Assembly (NCBI GenBank): GCA_017405785.1
Contig: JAFQZR010000005.1
Span: forward strand, 1-64,000
Direction: 5' to 3'
DNA length: 64,000 bases
Source: Erysipelotrichaceae bacterium
GTDB taxonomy: Bacteria > Bacillota_I > Bacilli_A > Erysipelotrichales > Erysipelotrichaceae
Shown here: in pieces, positions 55,411 through 63,882 of the stretch
Layout of the letters: the number at the start of each line of letters is the position of its first letter
How positions within the stretch are numbered: position 1 is the stretch's first letter
Notes under the pieces: generated by a model
Database searches by the model: none
Told to the model about the DNA's origin: nothing
Seen by the model: the letters and a program-made list of their open reading frames with translations, nothing else
Program-made: the position numbers and the translations under genes

Positions 55411-55574
55411 GTATCGGTGATATAATAATAGTAAGCATTATTGCGGTTCTGGTTGTAACCGCGATACGTATATTGAGAAAAAACAAGAACAGCTGTGCGG
55501 GCTGCATTCATGCCGACAGCTGTGTTTTGAAGGAAAGGGGAAAGTGTCATGTTCTGGAAAATACTGGGCATTGA
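55407..55574 (+). CDS. FeoB-associated Cys-rich membrane protein
   Basis: 55 residues. One membrane helix (about 4-22), a basic stretch RKNKNS, and then Cys30, Cys33, Cys39 and Cys47 in a CxxCx5Cx7C arrangement. Such small proteins are common after feoB and may aid iron handling (family knowledge). The start overlaps the feoB stop (ATGA), and the end overlaps the next gene by 26 bases. GGGGGTAGGGGC precedes ATG. Confidence 0.8.
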   Translation: MSIGDIIIVSIIAVLVVTAIRILRKNKNSCAGCIHADSCVLKERGKCHVLENTGH

Positions 55575-58500
55575 ACCTACCAAGGATAAGAAAGTCATTA
55601 CACAGGCATACCGTGAAAAGCTGATGCAGACCAATCCGGAAGAGAAGCCGGAAGAATTCAAGGAATTGCGTAATGCTTATGAAGAAGCCTTGAAGTATGC
55701 CGAAAACCAGGGACTGAAAACCGAGAAGACACCGGTGGATCTCTGGAGAGATAAGCTGGAAGAGCTCTACAATGATTTTCCAAGCCGTAATGACTTATCC
55801 TGCTGGCAGAGGCTGTTTAATGAAGATGTCTGTCTGGCCATAGACACCCGCATGGATGTTGAAGATGCCATGATGAATTTCTTCATGGACCATTATTTTA
55901 TAACACACGACGTCTGGGTGTATCTTGACACTCAGTTCTCTCTGTTGGAAAGACAGGAAGAACTGTATGAGAAATACCCTAAGGATTTCATAGATTATGT
56001 CATCATTAACGGTATTATTCATAATGATACCTTACCGATGAACATGTTCTATCCTGGAGTTGATGGTGAGTGCTGCCACAAGTATCTGGGAATCTATCTG
56101 CAGATCAGAAGGTTGACCAATGAAGAGGCCAGACCTCTGTTTGAAGAACTTATGGCTTTGCCGGAACAGCATCCATACGGTGATGCTCTTTATCTGTCCT
56201 TCCGCATCAACTATGACGATAAAGCCCTGATAAATGATCTTGCAGATTTATGTAATAAGTATCCGGATGATACGCATCTGGGACTGGTTCTGGCCAACGA
56301 TTATTTCTATCAGCAGATGTATGAAGAATGCTGTCAGCACTGCGAAAGCATGATCAAAAGAGGCATGGAACCGGAACAGTTGAAATGGACCTATGCCAAT
56401 GCCCTGGCTAATCTGGGAATGTATGATGAAGGCATCACACAGATCAATGAACTGATGAGAGCATCAGGCGGTGACAACCAGAAGATCAGCAATCTCAACC
56501 GGAAACGCCAGGAATGGAACGTCAAGGTCATTGAGCAGAAGGAAGAATATATAAAAGATCATCCCGAAGACGACCAGGCCAAGCTGGATCTTTCGTGGGC
56601 TTATCTGGAAAATGATAATACTGCCAGAGCTGCTGAACTGGCTTGGGCAGTCAGAAAGGAAAACGTCCATCCGTTTGACTACTACAACCTTTCCAGCAAC
56701 ATAGCCTTTGCCCAGGAGAATAAGGAACTTGGCATGGAATACCTGGATAATCTGATTGAAGTCATTAAGAATCTTCCTGATGACGGAGATGAAAAAACAG
56801 TCAAAAGAAAAGCCCGTCTGGGTGAAATGTATGCACGCAAGGGCTATTACTACTACAGCATGTTCAAGGACATGGATAAGGCCATGGAGGCTTTTGAAAG
56901 ATCCCTTGAAATCTCAAATGACAAGTCAGATGTCCTGACTCAGCTGACGCAGATATCCCTGGCGGAAAGAAAGTATGAGAAAGCCAAGGAGTATGCCGTC
57001 AGACTGACCAAAGCCAACCCTGATGCCTACCATCGGTATCTGTTATTGGCATATGCCTGCTTCTATCTGGAACATGACCGTGAGGCTTATGATGCGGTAA
57101 ACAAGAGTCTGGACCTGAACCGTTCCGATCTAGGATTATATATCCTCAAGATCAGGATCCTGATCAGAAACAGAGCTTATGATGAGGCTGATGAAGTCAT
57201 CGGTTTCCTGCTTGATAATAACCTTCAGGATGACGGCAGTGTCATGTATACTCAGGGATTATTGCGGGAAACCAGAGATAAGGACTATGATGAAGCTGTC
57301 CGTTATTACGAAAACGCCGATAAGGCTTTAGGTGAATATGTACATAATTATTCATTTGGTGCCGATCTGTATTACCGCTTACTGTGCTTAAGAGGTGAAA
57401 AGCTCAACGGCAGTATCAAGGAAGACCGTGACATCATGATGGAACTGGCTGACAAGGGTCTGAAGTGTGACAGTGAACACCATGCCCTGAAAGACTACAA
57501 GGCATGGCTGCTTTTGAAGGACAAACAGTATGAAGAGTCCTTGAAGATTTATAAGGAGCTTTCTGAACTGCCAAATCATCCGGCATCCGTCGATGCCCAG
57601 ATCGGATACATCTATTATCAGGATCTGGAACATGACGCAGATCTGGCTTTGGAGTATTATTTAAAATCATTACAGAGAAAAGGTGACCAGACCGGATATT
57701 TCTATGCCGGCATGTGCTGCATGTACATGGGCAATCTTGATGATGCCGAGAAATACTTCCTGAAACTGCAGGAATATGAACCTGACAAACTGGACAGCTA
57801 TTTCCGCCTGAGTTTCGTCTATGAAATGAAGGAAGATCTTAACAAGGCCCTGGAAAACATCAATAAGGTCATTAAGATCGTTGATCTCAACGCCAATGAC
57901 AATACCCGTTATTACTATCAGAAGGTCATGATTCTGCGCAGACTTGGCAAATACGATGAAGCTGTTGAACTGGTTAAGGAAATGGTCAGAAAGTTCAACT
58001 ACAAGTACGGCAATAATCTTATCTGCAAGATCTATCTGCAGGCCGGGCGCTATGAAGATGCCAGAAAGTGGCTGGCCAGCTGGAAGAAGGTCAGACCTGT
58101 TGACAATGCCTGCTACAGCCGGCAGGTAACGCTGGACATACTGGAAAGCAGTTTCCTGAAAGCCAAGTTTGACCGTGCCAATTTTGCCAATCAGATGGAC
58201 AGAAGCCGGTCTTTGGAATTTGAACATCTTATTGCTCTGAATGACGGTGATTATAAGAAGGAAATAAAGGTTCTGGAAAAGCTGTTGGAAGAAGAAGGCA
58301 AGAAAAAGGGAGATGTAACCAAGGTATTGGGTAATCTGGCCTATGCCTGTTTCCACCGGGGTGACCGTGATAAGCAGGTAGAGTATGCTGAAAAGGCCAT
58401 TAAGCAGCTGGATCTGAAGATCAATGAATACGGAGTCAACGGTTTACTGTATAAGACCCGCAAGGTCAGAGCACTGGCTCTGGCCGGAAGGATAAAGGAA

Positions 58501-58716
58501 GCCTTCAAGCTGATTGATGAGCTCAGAACCCACAGTCTGTGTGAATCCTGTCCGTACCGTTTCTGCAAGGATCTGGAATGCTTTGAAATGGAAGTACATG
58601 AAATAGCCGGCGATATGGGCATGGCTTATGAATTAGCGGTATTCGGCGCTAAGAGATGGCCTGATGAAGAATCATTTGTTATAATGGCTAATGTACTGAA
58701 GAAGAAGGTAAAGTAA
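55549..58716 (+). CDS. Large J-domain/TPR protein, likely co-chaperone of the adjacent Hsp70
   Basis: 1055 residues, soluble. Residues 1-52 look like a J domain (FWKILGIEPTKDKKVITQAYR ... FKELRNAYEEALKYA), but the essential HPD is replaced by NPE. From about 185 to 1040 the protein is built of helical TPR-type repeats (for example KAKEYAVRLTKANPDAYHRYLL, DAEKYFLKLQEYEPDKLDSYFRL). Near the end Cys998, 1001, 1006 and 1011 form CxxCx4Cx4C, a possible metal site. The next gene, four bases on, encodes an HscC-type Hsp70. In E. coli HscC the J partners DjlB/DjlC are encoded in the same locus, so the pair is probably a dedicated chaperone unit. Confidence 0.8.
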   Translation: MFWKILGIEPTKDKKVITQAYREKLMQTNPEEKPEEFKELRNAYEEALKYAENQGLKTEKTPVDLWRDKLEELYNDFPSRNDLSCWQRLFNEDVCLAIDTRMDVEDAMMNFFMDHYFITHDVWVYLDTQFSLLERQEELYEKYPKDFIDYVIINGIIHNDTLPMNMFYPGVDGECCHKYLGIYLQIRRLTNEEARPLFEELMALPEQHPYGDALYLSFRINYDDKALINDLADLCNKYPDDTHLGLVLANDYFYQQMYEECCQHCESMIKRGMEPEQLKWTYANALANLGMYDEGITQINELMRASGGDNQKISNLNRKRQEWNVKVIEQKEEYIKDHPEDDQAKLDLSWAYLENDNTARAAELAWAVRKENVHPFDYYNLSSNIAFAQENKELGMEYLDNLIEVIKNLPDDGDEKTVKRKARLGEMYARKGYYYYSMFKDMDKAMEAFERSLEISNDKSDVLTQLTQISLAERKYEKAKEYAVRLTKANPDAYHRYLLLAYACFYLEHDREAYDAVNKSLDLNRSDLGLYILKIRILIRNRAYDEADEVIGFLLDNNLQDDGSVMYTQGLLRETRDKDYDEAVRYYENADKALGEYVHNYSFGADLYYRLLCLRGEKLNGSIKEDRDIMMELADKGLKCDSEHHALKDYKAWLLLKDKQYEESLKIYKELSELPNHPASVDAQIGYIYYQDLEHDADLALEYYLKSLQRKGDQTGYFYAGMCCMYMGNLDDAEKYFLKLQEYEPDKLDSYFRLSFVYEMKEDLNKALENINKVIKIVDLNANDNTRYYYQKVMILRRLGKYDEAVELVKEMVRKFNYKYGNNLICKIYLQAGRYEDARKWLASWKKVRPVDNACYSRQVTLDILESSFLKAKFDRANFANQMDRSRSLEFEHLIALNDGDYKKEIKVLEKLLEEEGKKKGDVTKVLGNLAYACFHRGDRDKQVEYAEKAIKQLDLKINEYGVNGLLYKTRKVRALALAGRIKEAFKLIDELRTHSLCESCPYRFCKDLECFEMEVHEIAGDMGMAYELAVFGAKRWPDEESFVIMANVLKKKVK

Positions 58717-58720
58717 GGAA

Positions 58721-60430
58721 ATGTTAATTGGAATAGATCTGGGAACCACGAATTCACTGGCAGCCTGCTTCCGTAACGGCAATGCTGAGTTAATACCTAA
58801 CCGTCTGGGAAAGAAACTGACTCCTTCCGTCATCAGCGTTGATGATGATGGAAAGATCCTGGTAGGAGAGACAGCCAGAGAATACGGATATCTGCATCCT
58901 GACAGAACAGCCAAGGTTTTCAAGCGTACCATGGGTACCGACAGGGAATATGATCTGGCAGGCATGAAGTTCAGTTCGGAAGAACTGTCCGGTTTTGTGC
59001 TGCGTTCCCTGAAGGAAGATGCCGAAGTCTATCTGGGTGAACCGGTAGAGGAAGCCATCATCTCTGTTCCTGCTTACTTTAACGATAAACAGCGTAAGGC
59101 TACCAAAAGAGCCGGTGAGTTAGCCGGACTGACGGTCAGCCGCATCATAAACGAACCGACCGCTTCCGCCATAGCCTACGGTGTAGGTGAAGAGGGAGCC
59201 ATGGAAAGATGCATGGTCTTTGACCTTGGCGGCGGTACCTTTGACGTTACCATTCTTGAGTATTTCAAGAACATCATGGAAGTCTATGCCATTGCGGGTG
59301 ATAACTTCCTGGGCGGTGAAGATTTTACTCAGGTACTGGTTGAGATGTATCTGGGCAGACTGTTGGTTGCCAACATCAACATGCTGGACTTACGCACTCT
59401 CAGCAACATCTATAAGGCCGCCGAGGACTGCAAGTGCAGTTTCTCTCAGGGCAATGTATCCCATATGGGTGTTAACATCTTCGGTCAGTATCATGAAGAG
59501 GAATTCACCATTGAGGAATACGCTGAAGCCTGTGAACCGTTACTGGAGAAGCTAAGAAAGCCGATTGAAAAGGCTTTAAGGGATGCTAAGGTTACCCTGG
59601 ATGATCTGGACAGGATCATTCTGGTAGGAGGCGCCACCAAGCTGTCAATTGTCAGAGAATATGTTCAGAAGGTTACGGGAATATATCCTGAATGGTATGT
59701 TGATCCTGATACTTCAGTTGCGGTAGGAGCAGCTCTGCAATGTGCGATGAAAGAAAGAGACAAGCGGATCGAAGAAGTCATTCTTACCGATGTATGTCCG
59801 TTTACCTTAGGTACGGAAGTGGTCAGAGACATAGGAGCCTTTGAAGAGCCTGGTCATTATCTGCCGATAATTGAAAGAAATACTGTCATACCGGTAAGCC
59901 GTCGTCAGACAGTCTATACTGCTCATGACAATCAGAAATATGTTACAGTCAAGGTCCTGCAAGGTGAAAGCTACATGGCCAAGAACAATCTTCTGTTAGG
60001 TGAACTGACCGTTGAAGTGCCGGTAGGGCCTAAGGGCCAGGAAGCCATTGAGATCACATATACCTATGACGTGAACTCTCTGTTAGAGGTTGAAGTAAAA
60101 GTTCTGTCAACAGGACTGCAGAAAAAGGCGATCATTCAAAGCGAGGAGAATAAGATGTCGGAAGAAGAAGCCCGGCAGAGATTTGAAAGACTGCAGTATC
60201 TGAAACAGAATCCGCGTGATGATGAGGAAAACAAACTGGTCATTTACAGAGCCAGCCGCATGTATGAAGAAACATACGGTGCTGACAAGACAAAGATAAG
60301 CGACATGCTGGCTCAGCTTGATGAAGCGATGGCTAATAAGTCAAGGCTGGAGATCGAGATAGTCCGCGAGAAACTCACTGATCTTCTTGACAGCATTGAA
60401 CAGAAGGATTTCCAGGGATTACTGTCATAA
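58721..60430 (+). CDS. hscC: HscC-type Hsp70 chaperone
   Basis: 569 residues, shorter than DnaK (about 610-640). MLIGIDLGTTNSLAAC, DLGGGTFDVT and LVGGATKLSIV mark the actin-like ATPase. FKRTMGT, VLRSLKEDAE, AGDNFLGGEDFT, EEVILTDVCPFTLGTEV and PIIERNTVIPVSRRQT match E. coli HscC much better than DnaK. The lid is short and lacks the EEVD-like or Gly-rich DnaK tail. It follows the J-TPR gene after four bases, and GGAAATG spacing gives a weak ribosome binding site, so coupling is likely. A terminator ends the operon that starts with feoAB. Confidence 0.9.
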   Translation: MLIGIDLGTTNSLAACFRNGNAELIPNRLGKKLTPSVISVDDDGKILVGETAREYGYLHPDRTAKVFKRTMGTDREYDLAGMKFSSEELSGFVLRSLKEDAEVYLGEPVEEAIISVPAYFNDKQRKATKRAGELAGLTVSRIINEPTASAIAYGVGEEGAMERCMVFDLGGGTFDVTILEYFKNIMEVYAIAGDNFLGGEDFTQVLVEMYLGRLLVANINMLDLRTLSNIYKAAEDCKCSFSQGNVSHMGVNIFGQYHEEEFTIEEYAEACEPLLEKLRKPIEKALRDAKVTLDDLDRIILVGGATKLSIVREYVQKVTGIYPEWYVDPDTSVAVGAALQCAMKERDKRIEEVILTDVCPFTLGTEVVRDIGAFEEPGHYLPIIERNTVIPVSRRQTVYTAHDNQKYVTVKVLQGESYMAKNNLLLGELTVEVPVGPKGQEAIEITYTYDVNSLLEVEVKVLSTGLQKKAIIQSEENKMSEEEARQRFERLQYLKQNPRDDEENKLVIYRASRMYEETYGADKTKISDMLAQLDEAMANKSRLEIEIVREKLTDLLDSIEQKDFQGLLS

Positions 60431-60447
60431 AGAAAAGTATTATATAT

Positions 60448-60480
60448 AGGTTATTCGAAGGAAAAGAATAGCCTTTTTTA
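60448..60480 (+). terminator. Terminator after hscC
   Basis: AGGTTATTC / GAATAGCCT stem (one wobble pair) followed by TTTTTTA. The DNA becomes clearly more AT-rich after this point. Confidence 0.7.
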
Positions 60481-60564
60481 TGCATAATATTTAAATTTTT
60501 TTATCTAAAAAAAGGAATATAAAAAAACCAAATTTCCTTATATATTACATTTATAGAGGACAAA

Positions 60565-61806
60565 ATGGAAAACAAAAAAAAGAGTAAATTGTGGAGTTTC
60601 AGTTTCACAATATTGGTTATCATTAATTCGGTAAACGCTATTGTTTCATATATGATCAATCCGGTATTTCCGGATTTCTTGGTTTCAAATGGTGTTACTT
60701 TTGAACTTACTGGTATTATATCTAGCCTTTTATCATGGATTGCTCTGTTATTAAGACCGTTTGCGGGATATTACAGCGACAGAATGAATAAAAAACATTT
60801 GATGATTATTTCATATGTTGGGACTGCAATATGTGTATATGGTTATTCGCTATGTCATTCATTTGGCAGTGCACTGATTGTCAGGATTCTTAATGGAGTT
60901 TTCTTTGGACTCAGTGGAACTGTTTCCATGGCTTTTGCAGCATCTTTTGTTCCTGTGGAAAGGATGGCAGAAGGAGTAGGATACATCGGGCTGGCATCTT
61001 TGATTGGAAACCTGTGTGGCCCACGGCTTGGAAATGTTATAGGGGATGTATTTGGCATTAACATACTGTTCATTTTAGCGACAGTGGTAAGTTTGTTGTG
61101 TAGCCTGATCATCATTATGGTTCCATATAAGCACATTCAGCAGAAAACAGCTAGAAGCATCAATCTGTCAGGACTATTTGCCAAGGAGCTGACAGTATAT
61201 ATGTTGATTATTGGTTTATTCTCATTTGGTAATGGCATCATATCTTATTATCTTAGAAATATGGGTAATACCAGAGGAATTAAAAATATAAGTCTGTTCT
61301 TTACAGTTTATTCTATATGCATGTTGTTTATAAAACCATATGCAGGAAAGTTACATGATAAGAAAAACGTTAGTTTCATTTTGTTCCCGGCATTTATTTT
61401 ATATACTGTAGGAATTATAATATTGGCTAATTCGTATTCTCTGCTTCCTGTGCTCATTGCGGCTGTTTTTAAGGCAATAGGTCAGGGTAGCGGGTCACCA
61501 GCTATTCAGGCTGAAGGTATAAAGATTCTGGGCAAGGAAAGAAGCGGCGTTGCGTCCAGTACCATCATGATAGGCCAGGATATAGGAAATGGTCTGGGAC
61601 CAATATATGCCAGCAAGGTTATTAATAATATTGGTTACACAAATATGTTTTATGTTTACGCAGTGATGTTGATAACCGGCTTTGTTGGTTATTACATATT
61701 TATTCAAAAAAAGAGAGGAGATAAAAATGGCAAGCGCAGAATTGACAATTCGTTCAACGGTTTTGAATATGGACGTCAAAATCTCAGTGATTATTCCGGA
61801 AAGTAG
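60565..61806 (+). CDS. MFS transporter, paralogue of the gene at 24.2 kb, with an overlapping C-terminal tail
   Basis: 413 residues. NPVFPDFLVSNGVTFELTGIISSLLS, LRPFAGYYSDRMNKK and KAIGQGSGSPAIQAEG mirror the transporter at 24201, but the codons are far more AT-rich. About 26 residues past the end of its paralogue are hydrophilic and read through the start of the following esterase gene: the overlap is 80 bases, far longer than usual here. This suggests that a former stop was lost, or a frameshift. AGAGGACAAA precedes ATG. Substrate unknown; the two esterases downstream may process what it carries. Confidence 0.8.
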   Translation: MENKKKSKLWSFSFTILVIINSVNAIVSYMINPVFPDFLVSNGVTFELTGIISSLLSWIALLLRPFAGYYSDRMNKKHLMIISYVGTAICVYGYSLCHSFGSALIVRILNGVFFGLSGTVSMAFAASFVPVERMAEGVGYIGLASLIGNLCGPRLGNVIGDVFGINILFILATVVSLLCSLIIIMVPYKHIQQKTARSINLSGLFAKELTVYMLIIGLFSFGNGIISYYLRNMGNTRGIKNISLFFTVYSICMLFIKPYAGKLHDKKNVSFILFPAFILYTVGIIILANSYSLLPVLIAAVFKAIGQGSGSPAIQAEGIKILGKERSGVASSTIMIGQDIGNGLGPIYASKVINNIGYTNMFYVYAVMLITGFVGYYIFIQKKRGDKNGKRRIDNSFNGFEYGRQNLSDYSGK

Positions 61807-62473
61807 GAAGGATTATCATGACGATTTGAATGATAAGAAGTATCCATGTCTGTATGTGCTTCATGGAACAAGTGAAGATTGTTCTACATGGCTTAATTCA
61901 TCAACACTTTATTTGTTAGCCAGAGATCTTGACTTATTTGTAGTTATGGCAAGTGCTAATAACTGTTGTTATGTTGATACGGAATATGGGTTTAATTTTC
62001 AGACATTCCTTTCACAGGAACTGCCTTATAAGATGGAAAGGCTTTTCCCTATTTCAAACAAGAGAGAAGACAGATTTATCATGGGAGAATCCATGGGTGG
62101 ATATGGAACATGGTACACTTCATTAATGAATCCGGACAAATACGCAAAAGCTGTTCCTTTTTCAACAACAGGAATAAGGAATTTTAAACATGTTCTTGAA
62201 ACAGGTGCCCACAGTGTTGATGAGTTAGCGCTGAAAGTTAATAATTCTGGTCAACCGATTCCCGAATATCTTCTGATGTGTGGAACAGATGATATGTTAT
62301 ATGAAAAAGCAGTTGATTGGGAAAACTGGATGAGGGCAAACTGTCCTAATTTCAAAATACAGAGTTTTTATTATCCGGGAAAACATGATTTCTTCTATTG
62401 GAATCAGATGATCCCAAAAGCGCTGGAGTTTTTTGGGTTTAAACTGGATCCGGAAAAAGTAAAACAGATTTAG
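61727..62473 (+). CDS. Esterase D/tributyrin esterase-like alpha/beta hydrolase (first of a tandem pair)
   Basis: 248 residues, cytoplasmic. LHGTSEDCSTWL (oxyanion region), GESMGGYG with nucleophile Ser122, and a late GKHDFFYWN histidine are features of the putative-esterase (esterase D/feruloyl esterase-like) family, like lactococcal tributyrin esterase EstA. The start at 61727 is chosen because GAGGAGATAAAA is immediately upstream; it lies inside the MFS gene. A near-identical relative follows after ten bases. Likely substrates are short-chain acyl or acetylated sugars (inference). Confidence 0.85.
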   Translation: MASAELTIRSTVLNMDVKISVIIPESRKDYHDDLNDKKYPCLYVLHGTSEDCSTWLNSSTLYLLARDLDLFVVMASANNCCYVDTEYGFNFQTFLSQELPYKMERLFPISNKREDRFIMGESMGGYGTWYTSLMNPDKYAKAVPFSTTGIRNFKHVLETGAHSVDELALKVNNSGQPIPEYLLMCGTDDMLYEKAVDWENWMRANCPNFKIQSFYYPGKHDFFYWNQMIPKALEFFGFKLDPEKVKQI

Positions 62474-62483
62474 GAGGTATAGT

Positions 62484-63239
62484 ATGGCTTACGCACATTT
62501 AACAATAAGATCAACAGTTTTAAAAATGGATGTTAAGGTTACAGTTATCATTCCTGAAAGCAGAAAAGATTATCATCTAGATTCAATTGATAAAAAATAC
62601 AAGTCAATCTACATTTTACATGGCGGCGCAGAAGATAATTCAACCTGGTTGGCTATGTCCAACATCTATATGTTTGCCAGAGATCTGGATACTTTTGTAA
62701 TAATGCCAAGCGGATATAATACCAGCTGGGTTGATACTGATTATGGGATGAAGATGCAGACGTACATCTCTGAAGAATTACCGGCTAAAATGGAAAGACT
62801 GTTTCCTATTTCTAACAAAAGAGAAGACAGATTTATCATGGGCGAATCCATGGGCGGTTACGGAACATGGTATACATCTTTGTTACACCCGGATAGATAC
62901 TGCAAGGCAGTAGTCTTATCAGGATCAGGTTATGTACTGACGGGTGGTCCTATTGGTGGAACAGGTAGTGGTGCAAAAAGCTTGGATGTATTGGCAAAAG
63001 AGAGAAACGACAGTGGTGTTGATATGCCTGAATATTACTGCATGTGTGGAAATGAAGATCCACGTGTGGAAATCAGAAGAGAATTCGAACAGTTTATAAG
63101 AGATAACTGTCCTAATATTAAAATGAAAACTGAATACTGGCCTGGTAAGCATGACTTCTTCTTCTGGAATCAAGCTGTACCAAAAGCATTGGATTTTTTT
63201 GGATTTGAACTTGACCCGGAAAGAGTTTCTCAAATCTGA
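62484..63239 (+). CDS. Esterase D/tributyrin esterase-like alpha/beta hydrolase (second of a tandem pair)
   Basis: 251 residues, aligned without gaps to the previous protein for most of its length (LTIRSTVL, PESRKDYH, ARDLD, MERLFPISNKREDRFIMGESMGGYGTWYTSL). Ser122 sits in GESMGG, and GKHDFFFWNQ near 227 supplies the histidine. The region between about 140 and 175 differs most (a Gly-rich GGPIGGTGSG loop here), which may change substrate choice. TAGGAGGTATAGT precedes ATG. The pair arose by tandem duplication. Confidence 0.85.
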   Translation: MAYAHLTIRSTVLKMDVKVTVIIPESRKDYHLDSIDKKYKSIYILHGGAEDNSTWLAMSNIYMFARDLDTFVIMPSGYNTSWVDTDYGMKMQTYISEELPAKMERLFPISNKREDRFIMGESMGGYGTWYTSLLHPDRYCKAVVLSGSGYVLTGGPIGGTGSGAKSLDVLAKERNDSGVDMPEYYCMCGNEDPRVEIRREFEQFIRDNCPNIKMKTEYWPGKHDFFFWNQAVPKALDFFGFELDPERVSQI

Positions 63240-63323
63240 TATTCGTGCATATTTTTTATCGAAAAAGATTAAAAATAATAAATGGAAAACGCCTATTTAG
63301 AAAAATAGAATAAAGTTATAAAG

Positions 63324-63354
63324 TTACAGTTCACATCGGCCGAATGAACTGTAA
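63324..63354. promoter_or_regulatory. Perfect inverted repeat abutting the ribosome binding site of the PTS IIB gene
   Basis: TTACAGTTCA at 63324-63333 and TGAACTGTAA at 63345-63354 pair perfectly, and the 11-base centre contains the palindrome TCGGCCGA. The repeat ends two bases before GGAGG. There is no T run, so it is not a terminator; it may be an operator or an RNA hairpin controlling translation. Confidence 0.5.
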
Positions 63355-63367
63355 ATGGAGGAAGAAT

Positions 63368-63859
63368 ATGATTTTGCAGTTAAGAATTGATGAAAGATTG
63401 ATTCATGGACAAATTGCTGCTGCGTGGGGAAGGGCATTACCAATCAATGCAATAGTATGCGCGAGTGATATTGCTGTAAATGACCCGATTCGTACAAAAG
63501 TATTACTTATGGCAGCTCCTCCTGGAATAAAGGCCAGGATCAAGAGCACAGATGATGTCATAAAACTGCTGTCCGATCCGCGTGCTGATTCCATGAGAAT
63601 ACTACTGATCACTGATTCACCGGTTTCAGCATTGAAACTTGTTCAGAGTCTTGAGGTTCCTGAGGTCAATGTCGCTAATTATCATACCAAAATGGACGTC
63701 AATGACAGGAAAATCAAAATCTTTGAAACATGTGTAGTAGACGAAGAAGATTTAAAGGCATTTACGGAATTGGCCGAAGCATCTAAAGAAATCTACTCGC
63801 AGATGGTTCCTTCTGTTGAAAAGAGGGATTTCAGGTCAATGCTTAATTCTGCACAATAA
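63368..63859 (+). CDS. PTS mannose/fructose/sorbose family transporter subunit IIB
   Basis: 163 residues. LRIDERLIHGQIAAAWGR contains His13, the phosphorylated histidine of mannose-family IIB proteins. Later NYHTKMDVNDRKIKIF fits the conserved second half. It receives phosphate from IIA and passes it to the sugar bound at IIC-IID. ATG at 63368 has GGAGGAAGAAT upstream; an ATG at 63344 lies in the inverted repeat. The IIC gene follows and continues out of the window; IIA was not seen upstream. Confidence 0.92.
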   Translation: MILQLRIDERLIHGQIAAAWGRALPINAIVCASDIAVNDPIRTKVLLMAAPPGIKARIKSTDDVIKLLSDPRADSMRILLITDSPVSALKLVQSLEVPEVNVANYHTKMDVNDRKIKIFETCVVDEEDLKAFTELAEASKEIYSQMVPSVEKRDFRSMLNSAQ

Positions 63860-63882
63860 ACTGATGAGAGGAGAATAGAATA

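Noticed and set aside
57670-58356. A 228-codon open frame opposite the J-TPR gene
   Set aside because: Antisense shadow of repetitive, Lys/Glu-rich TPR coding sequence; composition is hydrophobic only because Lys/Glu/Asp codons reverse into Phe/Leu/Ile/Val.
63278-63295. A catabolite-response (cre) site upstream of the PTS genes
   Set aside because: The stretch around GGAAAACGCCTATTT has only a partial resemblance to the cre consensus and is not palindromic enough.
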